Of a stretch of DNA of 64,000 bases, positions 46,838-58,479 are shown piece after piece; the stretch's first letter is position 1, and each line of letters starts with the position of its first letter. The DNA lies in assembly GCF_041146395.1 (NCBI RefSeq), contig NC_091000.1, positions 13,654,501-13,718,500 of the forward strand, read 5' to 3'. The position numbers and the translations under genes are program-made. Source of the stretch: Eulemur rufifrons (Eukaryota > Chordata > Mammalia > Primates > Lemuridae). The notes under the pieces are model-generated. The model worked only from the letters and a program-made list of their open reading frames with translations, had not been told where the DNA came from and made no database searches.

Positions 46838-47222
46838 ATCTCCACCCACATCCCCACCATCCTCCTCCTAGTTCCGCTGCTCCAGCCTCTCACGCCTTCC
46901 TTCCACCCCTGGGATGTGCCATGTTCAGAGCCCTGGTGCGGCAACCCCTGGTTGGCACGCCCACCCCTCGCAGCAGAAGTGCTGTGCAGCCTTCAGTCCT
47001 CGGTCCCTTCCCCAGGAAGGGCTTTCCTGATCCACCAGCCCAGCTCAAGTTTTTTTCTTGTTTTTAACCCTTAAGGAATCACATTCCTCCTTCCCTCCAA
47101 GTTCAAACTCAGTAGCATGTATTGCTCCTGTTTTCCCCTCACATTGTACTCCTCACACAGGTGTTGTATGTGTGCCTGGCACACAGTGGGTGCTCAATAT
47201 GCAGTTGTTGGATCAATAGGCA
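46838..47222 (+). repeat. L2 LINE, 3' region
   Basis: Reads 'cttccccaggaagggctttc', 'ctgatccaccagcccagctc', 'cacattgtactcctcacaca', 'gtgtgcctggcacacagtgg' and 'gtgctcaatatgcagttgtt', an L2 3' end. The two 80-codon frames here translate L2-derived sequence. Confidence 0.78.
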
Positions 47223-48698
47223 ACTAAACAGGTTCTGCATTCAGTATTAAATAACATGTGAGTACATTTTTTTGTTCTATATTTATCAGAACTTGTGAAA
47301 TAAAAAGTATCTTATTATGTGTAAAGCAAAACCCATGTATTCCAATTAAGGCACTGTTTCCAACCAAAACAATTTTCTGAAATATATGGCTTTGTAGCTA
47401 CATATTTGGTTTTAAAAGCTGTCTTAAGGGGCAGATGTCACTTGTTTTACCCCCAGGATGTATTAATAATATATTCTGTTATCTTGATAATTTGCATTTA
47501 TCTTCTAAAACAGATTTGAAATAAAACAAGTTATCTGCATTCATATAGCACACCTCCAGACCTTTGTTGGAACCAAGCGATACTCTACCAGGGTGTATTC
47601 ATCCCTCGGGTGGGGTCCTGGATAAAAATTCCTTATGACGAAGGTGGTGGAGAGAATTATATATTTGTCTATATATTGCTGGACAGTTACGCCACCTGCA
47701 AACCATGTCTGATATTTAGAAGGTCATTTTATGAGCAGAACCCACCCTGGGCTGCCTGTCCCTGGTTGTCTTGTGAGAGGTAAACCCAACCCCTCACCTG
47801 ATTAAAAGGCTGTATTGAGGTAATCTGTTAGGTGAAGCTAGAAACATAACTAACACAATCATGTAAGAACAACTTAATTACATTAGGCTGATGGAAAGAT
47901 AGCAGTGGACTATTAGGCCTGCCATTAAGATATCACCTAAAAAAATAGTTCCAGAAGTTTTGAAAGAACTTCTGGGCATCAGCAACCAGCCTTTCCAACA
48001 GTTGTGGCACTAAGTTTTAGGCCCATTATCATTTCCTAATGGAACGAAAATTGCCCTAAAAAACAGCACCCACATGCCTGAAGCCCTAGGAACTGCATCA
48101 TTTGAATATTTTTGGCTCTAAATATAGTAAAGTAGTTGGCTCTTTCTTTTAAAACTAACATTGAAATTCCGTGATATCGAGAGAAATAAGAACACAGCAA
48201 TAATCTACAGGAAATGCAAAACAGGAACCCATTGTTTATCCCGTCCTCAGTGGACGTTGCCAGAGCATTGTTCAGAAAACTCTGGAACAGGGTCACTTCA
48301 ATGTAGTTTATAGAGCTTTTAAAATCTTAAATTGAATGGTGGAATTTGTCCTTGTTACAGAAAAAGTGATTGTGAAAGGATGATTCAAGGCCAGTAATGT
48401 ATTGACTTCGAACATTAAAAAAAGCCTTTAAGAATTTTACTTGTGCTTTAAAATGGTGAATGCTATCAGTCAAAACTGAGGTGAAGGTATGTTAGATTAG
48501 GAAGCCAATCATTTTTCAGAACTAAATAAAGATACACATGCAACATGGAAATTATTCTAAGCATTCCTGTGTCATGGCTCCTGACGAAGTACCATAAATT
48601 GAAGAAATGAATGTAAATCATAACACATTCGATTTTATAACAGGCAGTTCACGTGTAAATATTTGTCCTTCTATCCATGCCTGCCAAGAACTGCACTA
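47223..48698. other. transposon-free block with GATA motif cluster
   Basis: The section 47450-47960 is AT-rich but retains some CpGs and has four GATA cores within 60 bp: TTATCTTGATAA (47479-47490, two opposed sites), TTATCT at 47498-47503 and TTATCT at 47531-47536. Several TAAT cores follow. It reads like a conserved enhancer, but that needs an alignment. No exon is seen. Confidence 0.35.
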
Positions 48699-48885
48699 GA
48701 GTATAATGATTGAGAAGGTGGCTCTGGAGCCTGTCGGCCACCATCGAATCTGACTCTACTGCTTCCAACATGTGTGGCTACTCTAATCTTCTCCTGCGTC
48801 AGTTCTCTTATCAACAAAACAAGAATTATAGCAGTGCTTGACACTTCTGGCTGTTGTGTGGATGAAATGAGTCAATATATGCAAA
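48699..48885 (+). repeat. MIR SINE
   Basis: Reads 'ggtggctctggagcctgtcg', 'tctgactctactgcttccaa', 'ctcctgcgtcagttctctta' and 'ttgtgtggatgaaatgagtc', a sense MIR. Confidence 0.82.
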
Positions 48886-48892
48886 GCTGGGG

Positions 48893-49012
48893 TTTGAGGA
48901 TAAATAGTTCTGAGTTAAATTTCTGGTTCTGCCATTTATCAGCTCTTTGATTTGGGCATGACCAACTGAGCCTCAGTTTCCTCAGCTGAAAAATGGGGAA
49001 TTTAATTTCCTT
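48893..49012 (+). repeat. MIR SINE, second tandem copy
   Basis: Reads 'ttctggttctgccatttatc', 'tgatttgggcatgaccaact' and 'gagcctcagtttcctcagct', a second sense MIR core placed head-to-tail with the preceding one. Confidence 0.82.
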
Positions 49013-49464
49013 ATAATTTATTTCAGTTAGCTCACATTCAGAGTTTTATGTCTTTGTTTTGTTTTCTATTTTAATTTTAAACAAGAATTCATGGAATTGT
49101 CAAGCAACTGGATTGAGAAAAGTCCTATCTCTGCTAATAACTTTGTCCTATGGTTGATGTCACTGTCTCCCTAAAGCGATGACACTATCATCATTTAATT
49201 TGATAAGGAGAAGAAGGTTGAAGAAGAAAGATATTGGCATTAAAAGGAATAACGTGGAAGAAACAGAGAAGAATTGACTTTGTAAGGCCCTGAAAGAGTC
49301 TATCATTCTCTTCACAGGAAGGAGAAGCAGAGCTATAACCCTATCCCTCTTATTGCAAACACACACACAGTAACTTATGTCAATTAATTATAATTATAAT
49401 GAATGATAATTGAACTATAAGTATGCCTGTATTATAGCATTGATTACACTGCAAGAAAAAATAA

Positions 49465-49712
49465 TCAAGGCTTTGGAATCAAGCAGAACTGACCTCAAGG
49501 CTTGGCTTCTCTGGTGACAGGCCACGTCACTTTGGGTGAGTTACTTAATCTCTCTGAGCTTGGATTTCCTTGTCTATAAAAAGCAGACAATCCCATCTAT
49601 CTATCTGGGAGTCTTTTGAGAGGATTAAATAAGACTTTGCACGAAAATTGGTTACTCCATCAAGTGCCTGTTGCAGAAGAGGGACTTAATATATCATTGT
49701 TGCTGCTTACCT
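49465..49712 (+). repeat. MIR SINE, near full length
   Basis: Reads 'aaggctttggaatcaagca', 'gtgagttacttaatctctct', 'gagcttggatttccttgtct', 'gagaggattaaataagactt' and 'catcaagtgcctgttgcag', a sense MIR of about 250 bp. Confidence 0.85.
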
Positions 49713-49714
49713 TT

Positions 49715-49787
49715 CTTTTTCCTACTAAACCATAGGCCACTTGAGGACAGGACTCCCTTTAAAAACGTAAATACAACCAGCACCTAG
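49715..49787 (+). repeat. L2 LINE 3' end, left of LTR insertion
   Basis: Reads 'gccacttgaggacaggactc' and 'caaccagcacctag', the L2 3' end. It breaks off exactly where the LTR starts and continues at 50345. Confidence 0.7.
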
Positions 49788-50344
49788 TGTTAGGGTAGGA
49801 GACTAGGAGACAGGGCTGAGACCAGATGCAGGGGCTTGAAGACTGGGTGCAGGTGGGTTAAAGTAAACCACCCTGAAGCAGAAGGTGACCAGAGGGGCTG
49901 ACAATGACAGGCAAGAACCAGCTTCAGTGGCTTGTCAGCTGTCTCTGCCACTTTACATGAACTTCAGCTGATTACACCATCATTTACATTGTGGTTTTAA
50001 AATTTCTCTGCCTTTGAAATCACCATGACGGTTCTGAGACAACCATATAAAGTATGAAAAACGGGAGGGAACTCAATTCTAGGAACGACTACCCAAATTC
50101 TCAGCAAAAGCTGACCCTTTCGCTTTGAATATTCCTCGCCTCAGTTAGTAAGACTACAGAAGATCTAAGACCACTTCCTCCCAGTGCAGCTGCTTTTTTT
50201 GAGCCTGCCCGCTCTCTTTCCTGAAAATGTACTTTTTCTTTCAATAAAGCTTTTGCTTGCTCGGTTTATGTGGTGTGTCCTGAAACTCCTTTCCCTGATG
50301 AAAAACAAGAACTTGGAAAAACCTCCACTCGGAGGCCTGAAACA
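49788..50344 (+). mobile_element. class I (ERV1-type) solo LTR inserted in L2
   Basis: A 557-bp unit starting TGTTAG and ending GAAACA, flanked by an imperfect 4-bp duplication (CTAG at 49784-49787, ATAG at 50345-50348). It interrupts an L2 whose 3' end resumes on the far side. It carries a TATA-like 'ccatataaag' (50044-50053), 'gaccctttcgctttgaatat', and AATAAA at 50243-50248 followed by 'ttgcttgctcggttt', the usual gammaretrovirus-like LTR layout. No internal region or second LTR is present, so it is a solo LTR left by recombination. A minus frame of 133 codons over it is spurious. I could not assign the subfamily. Confidence 0.83.
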
Positions 50345-50390
50345 ATAGTGTCCAGGTACTAGAATGTACTGGGTGAATGAATATATCCCA
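50345..50390 (+). repeat. L2 LINE 3' terminus, right of LTR insertion
   Basis: Reads 'gtgtccaggtactagaatgt' then 'actgggtgaatgaat', the end of the L2 that starts at 49715. Confidence 0.65.
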
Positions 50391-53300
50391 AATAAGGCAA
50401 GACAGGGGCACCTTGATGGAAAACTAAGGACCAACAATAACAAATAGAAGACTTGACTTGTATAAGTGGAAATAGTTAAGAGAGACAGGCACTGACAAAT
50501 TGAACTAATGTACCGGGGAATAGATGTAAGTAAAAAGTAGGTAAAAGACATCTTCCTCACACACATATTTAGAAGGGAGAGACAAACTGTAAGTGACAGA
50601 GAAAGGTTGTCACGTTGACCATCGCACTACCTGACGGGATTATAAATATCATTTTCAAATGGGGCTATTTCTATATATCATCTATACTTTCCTACTTTGT
50701 AGAAAGAGGAGAATGACCTTAGGCCCATGATTTCTGTGAGCTCTGTCTGATCTCTTTTTTAATTGACAGGAGTTTTTATATAAAACTCAGGTCTTCTAAT
50801 TTTGCTCTGATGCCCCTCCCTCCCATCCTGGGTGAGTGTCTCCACCTTGGGGACCGGTGGGTTTTATGTCTAAATCCAGTGACGCAGATCCTGGGTGGGC
50901 AGGCTTTACATATCGTTCCTTCCCCATGTCCCTGTCTATAGCATTCCTCGGATATGGCATAGTCTGGAGACTTTCCGGACCAATTTTAGTTTCTTATATT
51001 TCTTCCTTTTCATTTAACCTTGAATAGTAACTGAAAGGAATATTACATCATAATCATCCCCTTCACACTTTAGAAATTGCGGACTGGAGGATGATTTCAT
51101 ACGTAAAGCCATTAGTAGGACTAGGGTCTGAGAAACATCGCCCCAGTGGCAGCGAAGGGGCATAAACAATATCAATGGCATTTCCAGACCTGAGACAGGA
51201 CAGGAAATTCCATGGGTCCTGCCGGTCCGTCCATGAGCACCATGGCTGCTCCAGCACCAATTGCTACTTTCTTTTGCCTGGAAGCAGCTCTGAGAGAGAC
51301 TTGCTATTCAAAGCCCTGATCAACTAAATTAGCTGTTAATGCTACTTACAATAGTAGACTCATTTAAGTATCAGATGATAGCTTCACTAGAGTAACAAAA
51401 AGGTTTTCACAGAGGAAAGAAAATAGACACAAATAGCAGAGAAGATGAGATTTGCAATAATTTTGGTGAGAATGGATTCAGCGGGGGGGAAAGAAATCAA
51501 TAGCCTATCTCCTAAAGAGAAAAACAGATAAAATTTAGAGCTTCAAAGTTCAAAATGAGGCACATTTCAGTTGAGGCATAGCCAGACGCTCAAGTGGAGT
51601 AAAGTGACCTCAGACTCAATCAATTATCAGAGAATAACACCGTTTGTGACAATTAGAAAAATGACTCAATGAGATAATTCTCAGAGGTAAATTAGTTTTT
51701 ATTAACCCAAGACTTGCTTGTAAAAATCTTCTGAAAAAGAGAAACTTGCAGCTGAATTCATCTGATAGCATGATATTGGGGTATACTTATTTGATAATTT
51801 TATAATTATACTCTGTAATGAATCCTATCTGCAATGACAGATGAAAGAACTAAATTCAGGTCGCCTTTAGATTTACGTATACAGTGCTGGGTAAGAGAAA
51901 AAAAAAACTGGAAAGCTTTTAAGAAACTGGTGCCCATCACTTGTGGCCAAACCTGGGCTATAAATTGCAGTGACTCTACCATTCTGTAACCTGAACTCTG
52001 TTTTCATGTTACAGATTAAGATCTATTCACCTGGCCTCTTTTAAAAAGAACTGCACACAATTTGAACACACCTTTGAGACTCTAAATTGGACTTCTGCAC
52101 CACATTCTATTTTGGGCAACCAACAAAGGTGCTGGAAATTTCAAGTAGTAACAAACACCATGACCTACAAACTTAAGAACCTGAGCTGGAGAATACATGA
52201 TTCCCAGGTTGCAGAATATACCCTGGCTGTGGGCTCCAACTATTCTTTGAGGTAGTTGGCTTACAGACAAAGTCCAGGTCAGGTCATCTTTGTTTGTGAT
52301 GTTTTTACTCTTTGTTGTGATGTCTTTAACTTAATATTGTTCTTTTTTTAACATCAAAAATCAGTTTAAGAAACATTTTAAAGCTTACTTTTGTGTTGCC
52401 TTGAGATGATTAATAGAGACATTCATTTTTCATAGGAAATGAGAAAGCTTTCCTTCTACTTTTAACCAGCCCTGTAGAGAAGTCCTTATTCTCATTCATC
52501 CCTGCTCATCTTAGCCAGATTTGAATTAGCTATAAAGGGACTCAGGTATTCTATGCAGGAATTATTCAAAGTAAAGTCATAATAATTTCGTTATTTGCTA
52601 AAACACAATTTATCAAATAAATTATAATTTACACTTATAATTTTGTATTATAGAACCATATATCATATTGTATATTAATGGCTTATTAAATATTATCCAA
52701 GATATATTTATAAATAATTAAATTTATCATATGATAAGTTATGCCAATATAATTTTATCAAATAAAGTCATAATTTTATTCTACATCCCCTCTCTTTACT
52801 TTTGTTTTTAAAAGGATAAATTTCTGTGGTACCTTCAGTATCAGTTTCTTAAACAGAATCATTCACGAGAGACATTGTAACGCTTAAATCGTCTTGATTT
52901 TTAATGCAATATTTCACTAAACTTTTAAGTATTAAAAGTTTTTGAAAATGCACAAGGTTAGGAATTGTTATGTAACTTTGCAGCTATTCTTGCTTTTCTG
53001 ACCATCTTCATACTGTTTGAGCGCATTTGGAAATTAGTTTGACCTTGAAGTTTCTTCTTCCACATACAAATACATATAAACTCTTGCACTGTTTCCAAAT
53101 CAAAGGGAGCAGTTCCTCCATGGCCTGAGTCTGCTATTTCTGTTTCATCAAGAAACAATATACCTACTGTAGTGAAGAGGTTTATGAATGGTCTTTGCTA
53201 ATTTCTAGGCTGATGAAACACGTCTCTAGTTTCGAAGATTTCGAGGAGGCAGGAGATTGGGTTTTATTTCTTATTACACTTATCTCCACTCACTGCTTCA

Positions 53301-54414
53301 GTGGTTATGTTAACTTTGTCCTGAAAGGAATTAGCACTGGGGTGAGATGTAAAACATAACAATAATGAAGTAAATCAGCCTACTAACTCATATGATCAGT
53401 GTCCACACTCACACACAAAGACACATTATAACTAAAACATTCCCCCTTCTTTCTTACATGATAACCACAGTGGCTCTCCAAATACAGTAAATGTATCTTT
53501 GCTACTTCATCTGTTGGATGTGTACTAACAGCTTCTGCCAAATGGGTAAAGACTGCGGTCCTCAGGGATGATTACAAGATACCTGAGTCGCTGGGTGACT
53601 CTAAAATTGGAATTGTTTTCACGCCAAAAGAGCCAGAAAATCTATGGACTCACATCTTACTCTATTTGTGCAGCCAGCTGTACTTATAGAAGGTCTCTTT
53701 AGGTAAAAGAAATGCTAGTATTTTGATGTTAAAAATGTTGACTTCCTTATGGATACAATAGTCCCTTGAGCAGATAGAAACTCTCATTTCACAAATACTT
53801 CTAAAATATGTTTATCACTTAAAACTGACTTTAATTTAGGGAACAACTCAAAGTTCCCTGCTCACATTTTCCTAAAATGAGCCACTTTTGTAACTCAGCA
53901 TTGACTCTGCCACTGAAATTGCATTCCTCTTCCACACCGCATAAGTGGAAAGTACGGCTGATTTTGCCACTTAGTTAAGAACATTCCAAAGTATCTGTTC
54001 TCTGAAAAATTTGAACATTGAGTTGAAAACCATGAGTATAGTGGGAAAGTAATAAAAGATATGAGTGTGCTTTTAAAAGCATAGCAATGTAATGATGCTT
54101 ATTAAAATGCCATTTTTCATAAACAACTTTCAAAGTTTCTCTAAGTACTAATTTGGGAAAGTATGCTGATTTGCAACACAACTTACAACCTACATTTGTT
54201 TAAATTAGAATGAACACTTTTGTGCCACATTTTGTCATCCAATGGAATGTTAAATTTACCACCTACATAAGAACAAAATATGGGAAATACATTTATGAAT
54301 ACTTTAAATGTTTAGGAAAAAACTTGTTCACATTTCATATGATGTTTTGTTTATACAGACTCAATATTCATGAATTGGGTAAGTTAGCTTCAGATAACAA
54401 AGTATAAACAGATG
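50391..54414. other. single-copy DNA; very AT-rich segment at 52590-52790
   Basis: No transposon or exon is recognised. The segment 52590-52790 is almost entirely A/T and includes two exact copies of TTTATCAAATAAA (52609-52621 and 52754-52766), a composition typical of matrix-attachment or easily unwound DNA. Open frames are at most 66 codons. Confidence 0.4.
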
Positions 54415-54500
54415 TTAAGTATATAAGGTCCAGGAGGGCAAGAACTTCTGTTTAGTTTCTGTAGTACAGCGCTTAACTCACAGGAAAAGCTGACCTCATG
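54415..54500 (+). repeat. possible L2 3'-end fragment
   Basis: 'aaggtccaggagggcaagaa' then 'cttctgtttagtttctgtag' and 'tacagcgctt' resemble the L2 3' end. Short and diverged. Confidence 0.4.
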
Positions 54501-55518
54501 CTGATGAAAAGGGAATGATGGAGTAAATAGATGTGCAAAGCCAGCCAAGGCGAGGCTGTGCAATGTACACTGAACAGCCAATGTTTTGAGGATGACCTTT
54601 TCAATTTCCTTTTCTTATTTTTCTTGTTTTAAACACTCTAGGTGAACTCTTTCATCTAGCATATTAGGACTTATATGTGAAATGGAGTTTTTTATAAAAG
54701 TTAGTGCTCATACTTGTTATTTATCATACTAGATACTCTCTTAAAAATGTTAAGAAAACAAGATTGTTTTCCCCCAAAATTACATGCTGTCAGAGTAACC
54801 ATTTTCTTCTTAGGTCAGAGTGCTAATAGTCAACAAAGGGAAATTGTTCCACGTGTACGTAGCCACAAGACTCTTGATTCTTTTTGAACTCCAGTTGAAC
54901 CGCATTTGGTTCCAAAGTAGAGCTAATCATTCTTAATCCAGAGGTAAAACCATCGCCGCCAGTAAACAGACAGGCCCACTAACATTAAGCACAGAAAATC
55001 AAGTTTGTGGTGATCAGTTTCCCAATGGTACATTTTCTAAATAATCTTCTTAATTAAAACAGATGCAAATAAAAAGAAATTGATAAAATTTTTATATTTC
55101 AGAGGGCTTTTAAAATTTTGTCTATTGTTTAGCCTTGTAGCATTTTAATTTGATGTTAAATATGATTGGTACGGCATAAATTTCCTTTGATCCCCATCTA
55201 GATACAAATTATTTTGAAATTTTAATAACTTCATATAGATTTTAAAAACATGGGCAAGCAAAAAGAAAATAAAAACCATTCACAATATCATTACAAAAAA
55301 AGTTATTATTGACATCCTAGATTGTTTTTTTCCTCTCTACCTCATTTTATTCTTGTACTATTTCTGACCTTTGAGAATAAAGAAATTTGGTGTTCACTTC
55401 TAAACAAATGTTTCCATAGAGCCCACAAGCAAAAATATAGAGAGAATGATAAGATGAGAGTTATAAGATTTTCTTTTGGCTGATCTGTAGTTCCCACAAA
55501 TAGGCAGTCTAGAAAAAT
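54501..55518. other. AT-rich single-copy DNA, no gene seen
   Basis: No recognisable repeat or exon. An E-box-like 'ccacgtgtacg' lies near 54850. Confidence 0.4.
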
Positions 55519-55757
55519 GTTGAAAGCACAGGGTTTGGAATCTGGCCGACCCAAGTTGGAATCCTACTTTCCCCACATGTGTGACCCGATGCAAGTTGTT
55601 TAACTTCTCTGCGCTTGTTTCCTCTTCTGTAAAATGAGAATAATACTCTGATCAGAGCGTTTTTTGTGAATAGTCAATGAGAGGTATTTAAAGAATTTGG
55701 CATGCTGCCTGACAACGGTATGCACTGAATGAATGGTAGCTATTATTATTATTTATA
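55519..55757 (+). repeat. MIR SINE, full length
   Basis: Reads 'aagcacagggtttggaatct', 'cgatgcaagttgtttaactt', 'ctctgcgcttgtttcctctt', 'ctgtaaaatgagaataatac' and ends 'gtagctattattattatt'. This is one of the best-preserved MIRs in the window. Confidence 0.9.
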
Positions 55758-56365
55758 AGAATACTTACTGTTATTTTACATTCCTAACTAGCCCTGCAGT
55801 TCACAAAGCTCCAGCACCATGTGACATGAAGACTAATTTCAGATCAGCCCAAGAAAAGCATAATTGAGCAGGTAAATCTATTTGAAAACGATCATATGAT
55901 GCATTCTTAAGCAAGTACTTTAGGATTATTGGGCTGTAGTCTCTATCAGCATAGTCAATGTCAGATGGCTGTTCTTTGCAAGTAGGATCTTTAGAAATAA
56001 TGATCTCCCACATTCTATCCTAATATAATTTTTGCAGTTAATACTCTGCATAATTTATCATAAAAGATTAGTTTGCCTCAGTGCAATGTAATCCAGTTGG
56101 GACCAGAAGATAACAGAAGTGTGTTGTTATACTCTCATGAAGTTTCTCTGAGTTTTATTGTAATTAGACTTCAACAATTTAAGAACAGCGTGATCACTGA
56201 AAATGTGGTGGGTTTTATATTAAGAAGCTTTTTATTTAATTATTTATCTATCATGGAAATTTATTTTTATTTATTTTATGTAGTTTATTTTAGGCCCAGT
56301 TAAGCTTTGTTAGGTCAAAATGTTTGGGGGATCTTTATTTCCCTTTCATCCTGGGTTTTTTTTAA
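55758..56365. other. AT-rich single-copy DNA, no gene seen
   Basis: No recognised repeat or exon. The 76-codon frame at 56073-56303 is AT-rich chance sequence. Confidence 0.4.
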
Positions 56366-56600
56366 TGAATGGCATAGTTATTTATCGAGCACCAGTTATG
56401 TGCCAAGTACTTAGTATGTACTTTGCATGAATTATTTCAAATAAGAGAACTACTAGTCCTATGATCTAGGCATAGTGTCCTCATTTATCAGAGACCAGGC
56501 CTGTGGTTGACAGACATAAAGTCACATGCCAGCAGTCACACCTCCACGAAGGCTGAGTCCATGACTGGACTTGGGTTCTCACAGGCTCCTGCCAAGCCTG
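56366..56600 (-). repeat. MIR SINE, antisense
   Basis: Reads 'atcgagcaccagttatgtgc', 'caagtacttagtatgtactt', 'tgcatgaattatttcaaata' and 'cctcatttatcagagaccag', the antisense MIR order. The right end is diverged. Confidence 0.72.
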
Positions 56601-56613
56601 GCCTCTCGTTTCC

Positions 56614-56657
56614 TGCAAAATTGGAGGGACTTTAATGCAGAATTGGAGGGACCTTGT
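56614..56657. repeat. 22-bp tandem duplication, two copies
   Basis: Unit 1 begins tgcaaaattggagggac (56614) and unit 2 begins tgcagaattggagggac (56636). There is one substitution in the shared 17 bp and divergence at the 3' ends of the units. Confidence 0.8.
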
Positions 56658-56930
56658 CTCTGACAAGGCACATACAAAGGGAAAAATCAGTTATGGCATA
56701 TAGAGACATTAAAAAGCACTTGTTCTACTTTCCTTTTTGAAAGAAAAAGAAATACTGTTATTTACTGACTTTTAAAACTAAGCAACCAAGACTAGGTAAC
56801 ATAAAATTGTTTATGAAGTGCAAAAAATGGCACTTCAAAGGATAGCTTGAATTTTCAAAATAACCACGTAAAGAAATGGCACGAGGCTGGGGAGTGTGGG
56901 CAGTGGGAGGAGAGTGGAGAGACGCATGAA

Positions 56931-56978
56931 GAAGGAGGAGGAGGAGGAGGAGGAGGAGGAGGAGGAGGAGGAGGAGGG
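56931..56978. repeat. (GGA)n trinucleotide repeat
   Basis: About 15-16 GGA units, purine-only on the plus strand. Frames across it give poly-Gly or poly-Leu. It has potential for two-tier G-quadruplex or triplex structures. Confidence 0.92.
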
Positions 56979-57411
56979 AATAGAGGTGGGGTGGGGAGCT
57001 CACTTGCATTTATGAGTGTCTGGGCCATTGGTGATTGGTGCTATTCCATGAGGCAGGTCATAAATAATATGTTATAGGGAAAGTCTGAAGTTGATCATTA
57101 GATTTACATTTTTAAGGTAGAGGTGTCTCATTCACAGAAAGCCATAAATACAAAAATCCAAATAAGGCGTCTTCAAGCACTGACCTGGGACAAGAACTGC
57201 AGTTGCACAGCCCACTCCAAAGTCTCTAGATGTTCTCCTTATCTCAGGGAATTCCAGTTTGTGTTCCCTTGTTCCATAGCTCCTCCCCAACTCTCTAAGG
57301 AAACCCAATTTTTCAATTTTCACGTTGGATGCTCCTTTAGCATAGCAAAGTGTGGGAGAAGAGGGATTCTTAGAAGCAGAATGACCATGAAGAGGTGCCA
57401 CATGCCTGCCA

Positions 57412-57433
57412 GGGTGGGGACTCGGTGGGTGGG
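57412..57433 (+). other. G-quadruplex motif
   Basis: GGG-T-GGGG, a 7-base loop, GGG-T-GGG. Four G-runs with loops of 1, 7 and 1 satisfy the classical rule. Confidence 0.7.
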
Positions 57434-58134
57434 CCCCCTTGACGTGATGCAGGGTGGGGTGATGGTGTTCTGGCACGACTGAGGTCTTGTCTGTGTGGGG
57501 AAGGCGAGAAGGGTACAGCAAGACTCGTGAACCCCAAATGCTCCAGCCTGGGGAGAAGCTGCTTTTTGCCTCCAGCCAGGAAGGGTGGCTGCCAGCAATG
57601 ACTCCCTACAGTAGCTCAAAGTCGTTACTCATCTCATGAAACAAATCATGTTTCATTCACAAAAGGCAAGCCTGTTCACAGATAATGCATAAAAACGCAA
57701 GCGGCATATGCAGGGTGGGCTTCATGGGCATGTAACTGGAGCATCTGCGGCCAACTCAGGGGCTCCGTTTAATACTTTGCTTTCTTCATCTCAAAATTTT
57801 AAATCATAATTTTGGAATAAGGGGTAATAGCATTTTCATCTTGCAAACTGGGCCCTGTAAATTTCATAGTGGGTTCTGGTTATATAAAATTTCAACACAG
57901 ATAAAATCTCCCTAAATTTCTGGGACTCCAACCTCATGTCTTGTATCCTCAAAAGATAGAAAATCAAAGTCAGGGGCAGTTTCAGTAATTCCTCCCTCTC
58001 TCCTGCCACTGGAACAAGCTCTCCTCATTCTCTCCACTCTCCGTGCATAAGCTCCCTTTGATCTGTAACTTCAGAGAAGTCTTTTATTCTGATCACTCTC
58101 AAACAGACATCTCCTCCCCAGACTCCGGTAGGGG

Positions 58135-58441
58135 CTGTGCTGTCCAATATGGCAGCCACGGGCCACACGTGGCTACTGAGCACGTGAAAGCTGCCTAGCT
58201 CGAACTGAGATGTGCTGTACATGTAAAATACACGTCAGATATGAAAAAAGAAAGCAAAATATCATATTTTTATTGATTCCCTGTTGAAACCATAATATTT
58301 TGGATATATTAGGTTAAATAAAATGTTGTAAAAATTGATGTCATTTGTTTCTTTTTACTTTTTTTAATGTGGCTACTAGAACACTTAAAATTATATATAT
58401 GGCTTCTGTTGGCTGCTCACATTATATTTCTATTGGCCTAG
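58135..58441 (+). mobile_element. non-autonomous DNA transposon (hAT-type MITE), copy 2
   Basis: Begins 'gtgctgtccaatatggcagc', contains 'ccacacgtggctactgagca', and ends 'catta tatttctattggcct'. It is about 307 bp, has the same orientation as, and is alignable along its length with, the element at 43421-43731. Confidence 0.72.
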
Positions 58442-58479
58442 ACCTTTTTATTTTTCAATCTTGCTTCCAAGTAGGTGTT

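Larger units (their letters stand above)
56601..58134. other. single-copy DNA with (GGA)n and a G-quadruplex motif
   Basis: Apart from the listed simple repeats, no transposon or exon is recognised. The section 57130-57620 is GC-richer and produces overlapping 100-130-codon frames on both strands, which argues against coding. Confidence 0.4.

Noticed and set aside
56758..57077. Leu-rich or Gly-rich low-complexity proteins
   Set aside because: They are translations of the (GGA)n repeat on the two strands.
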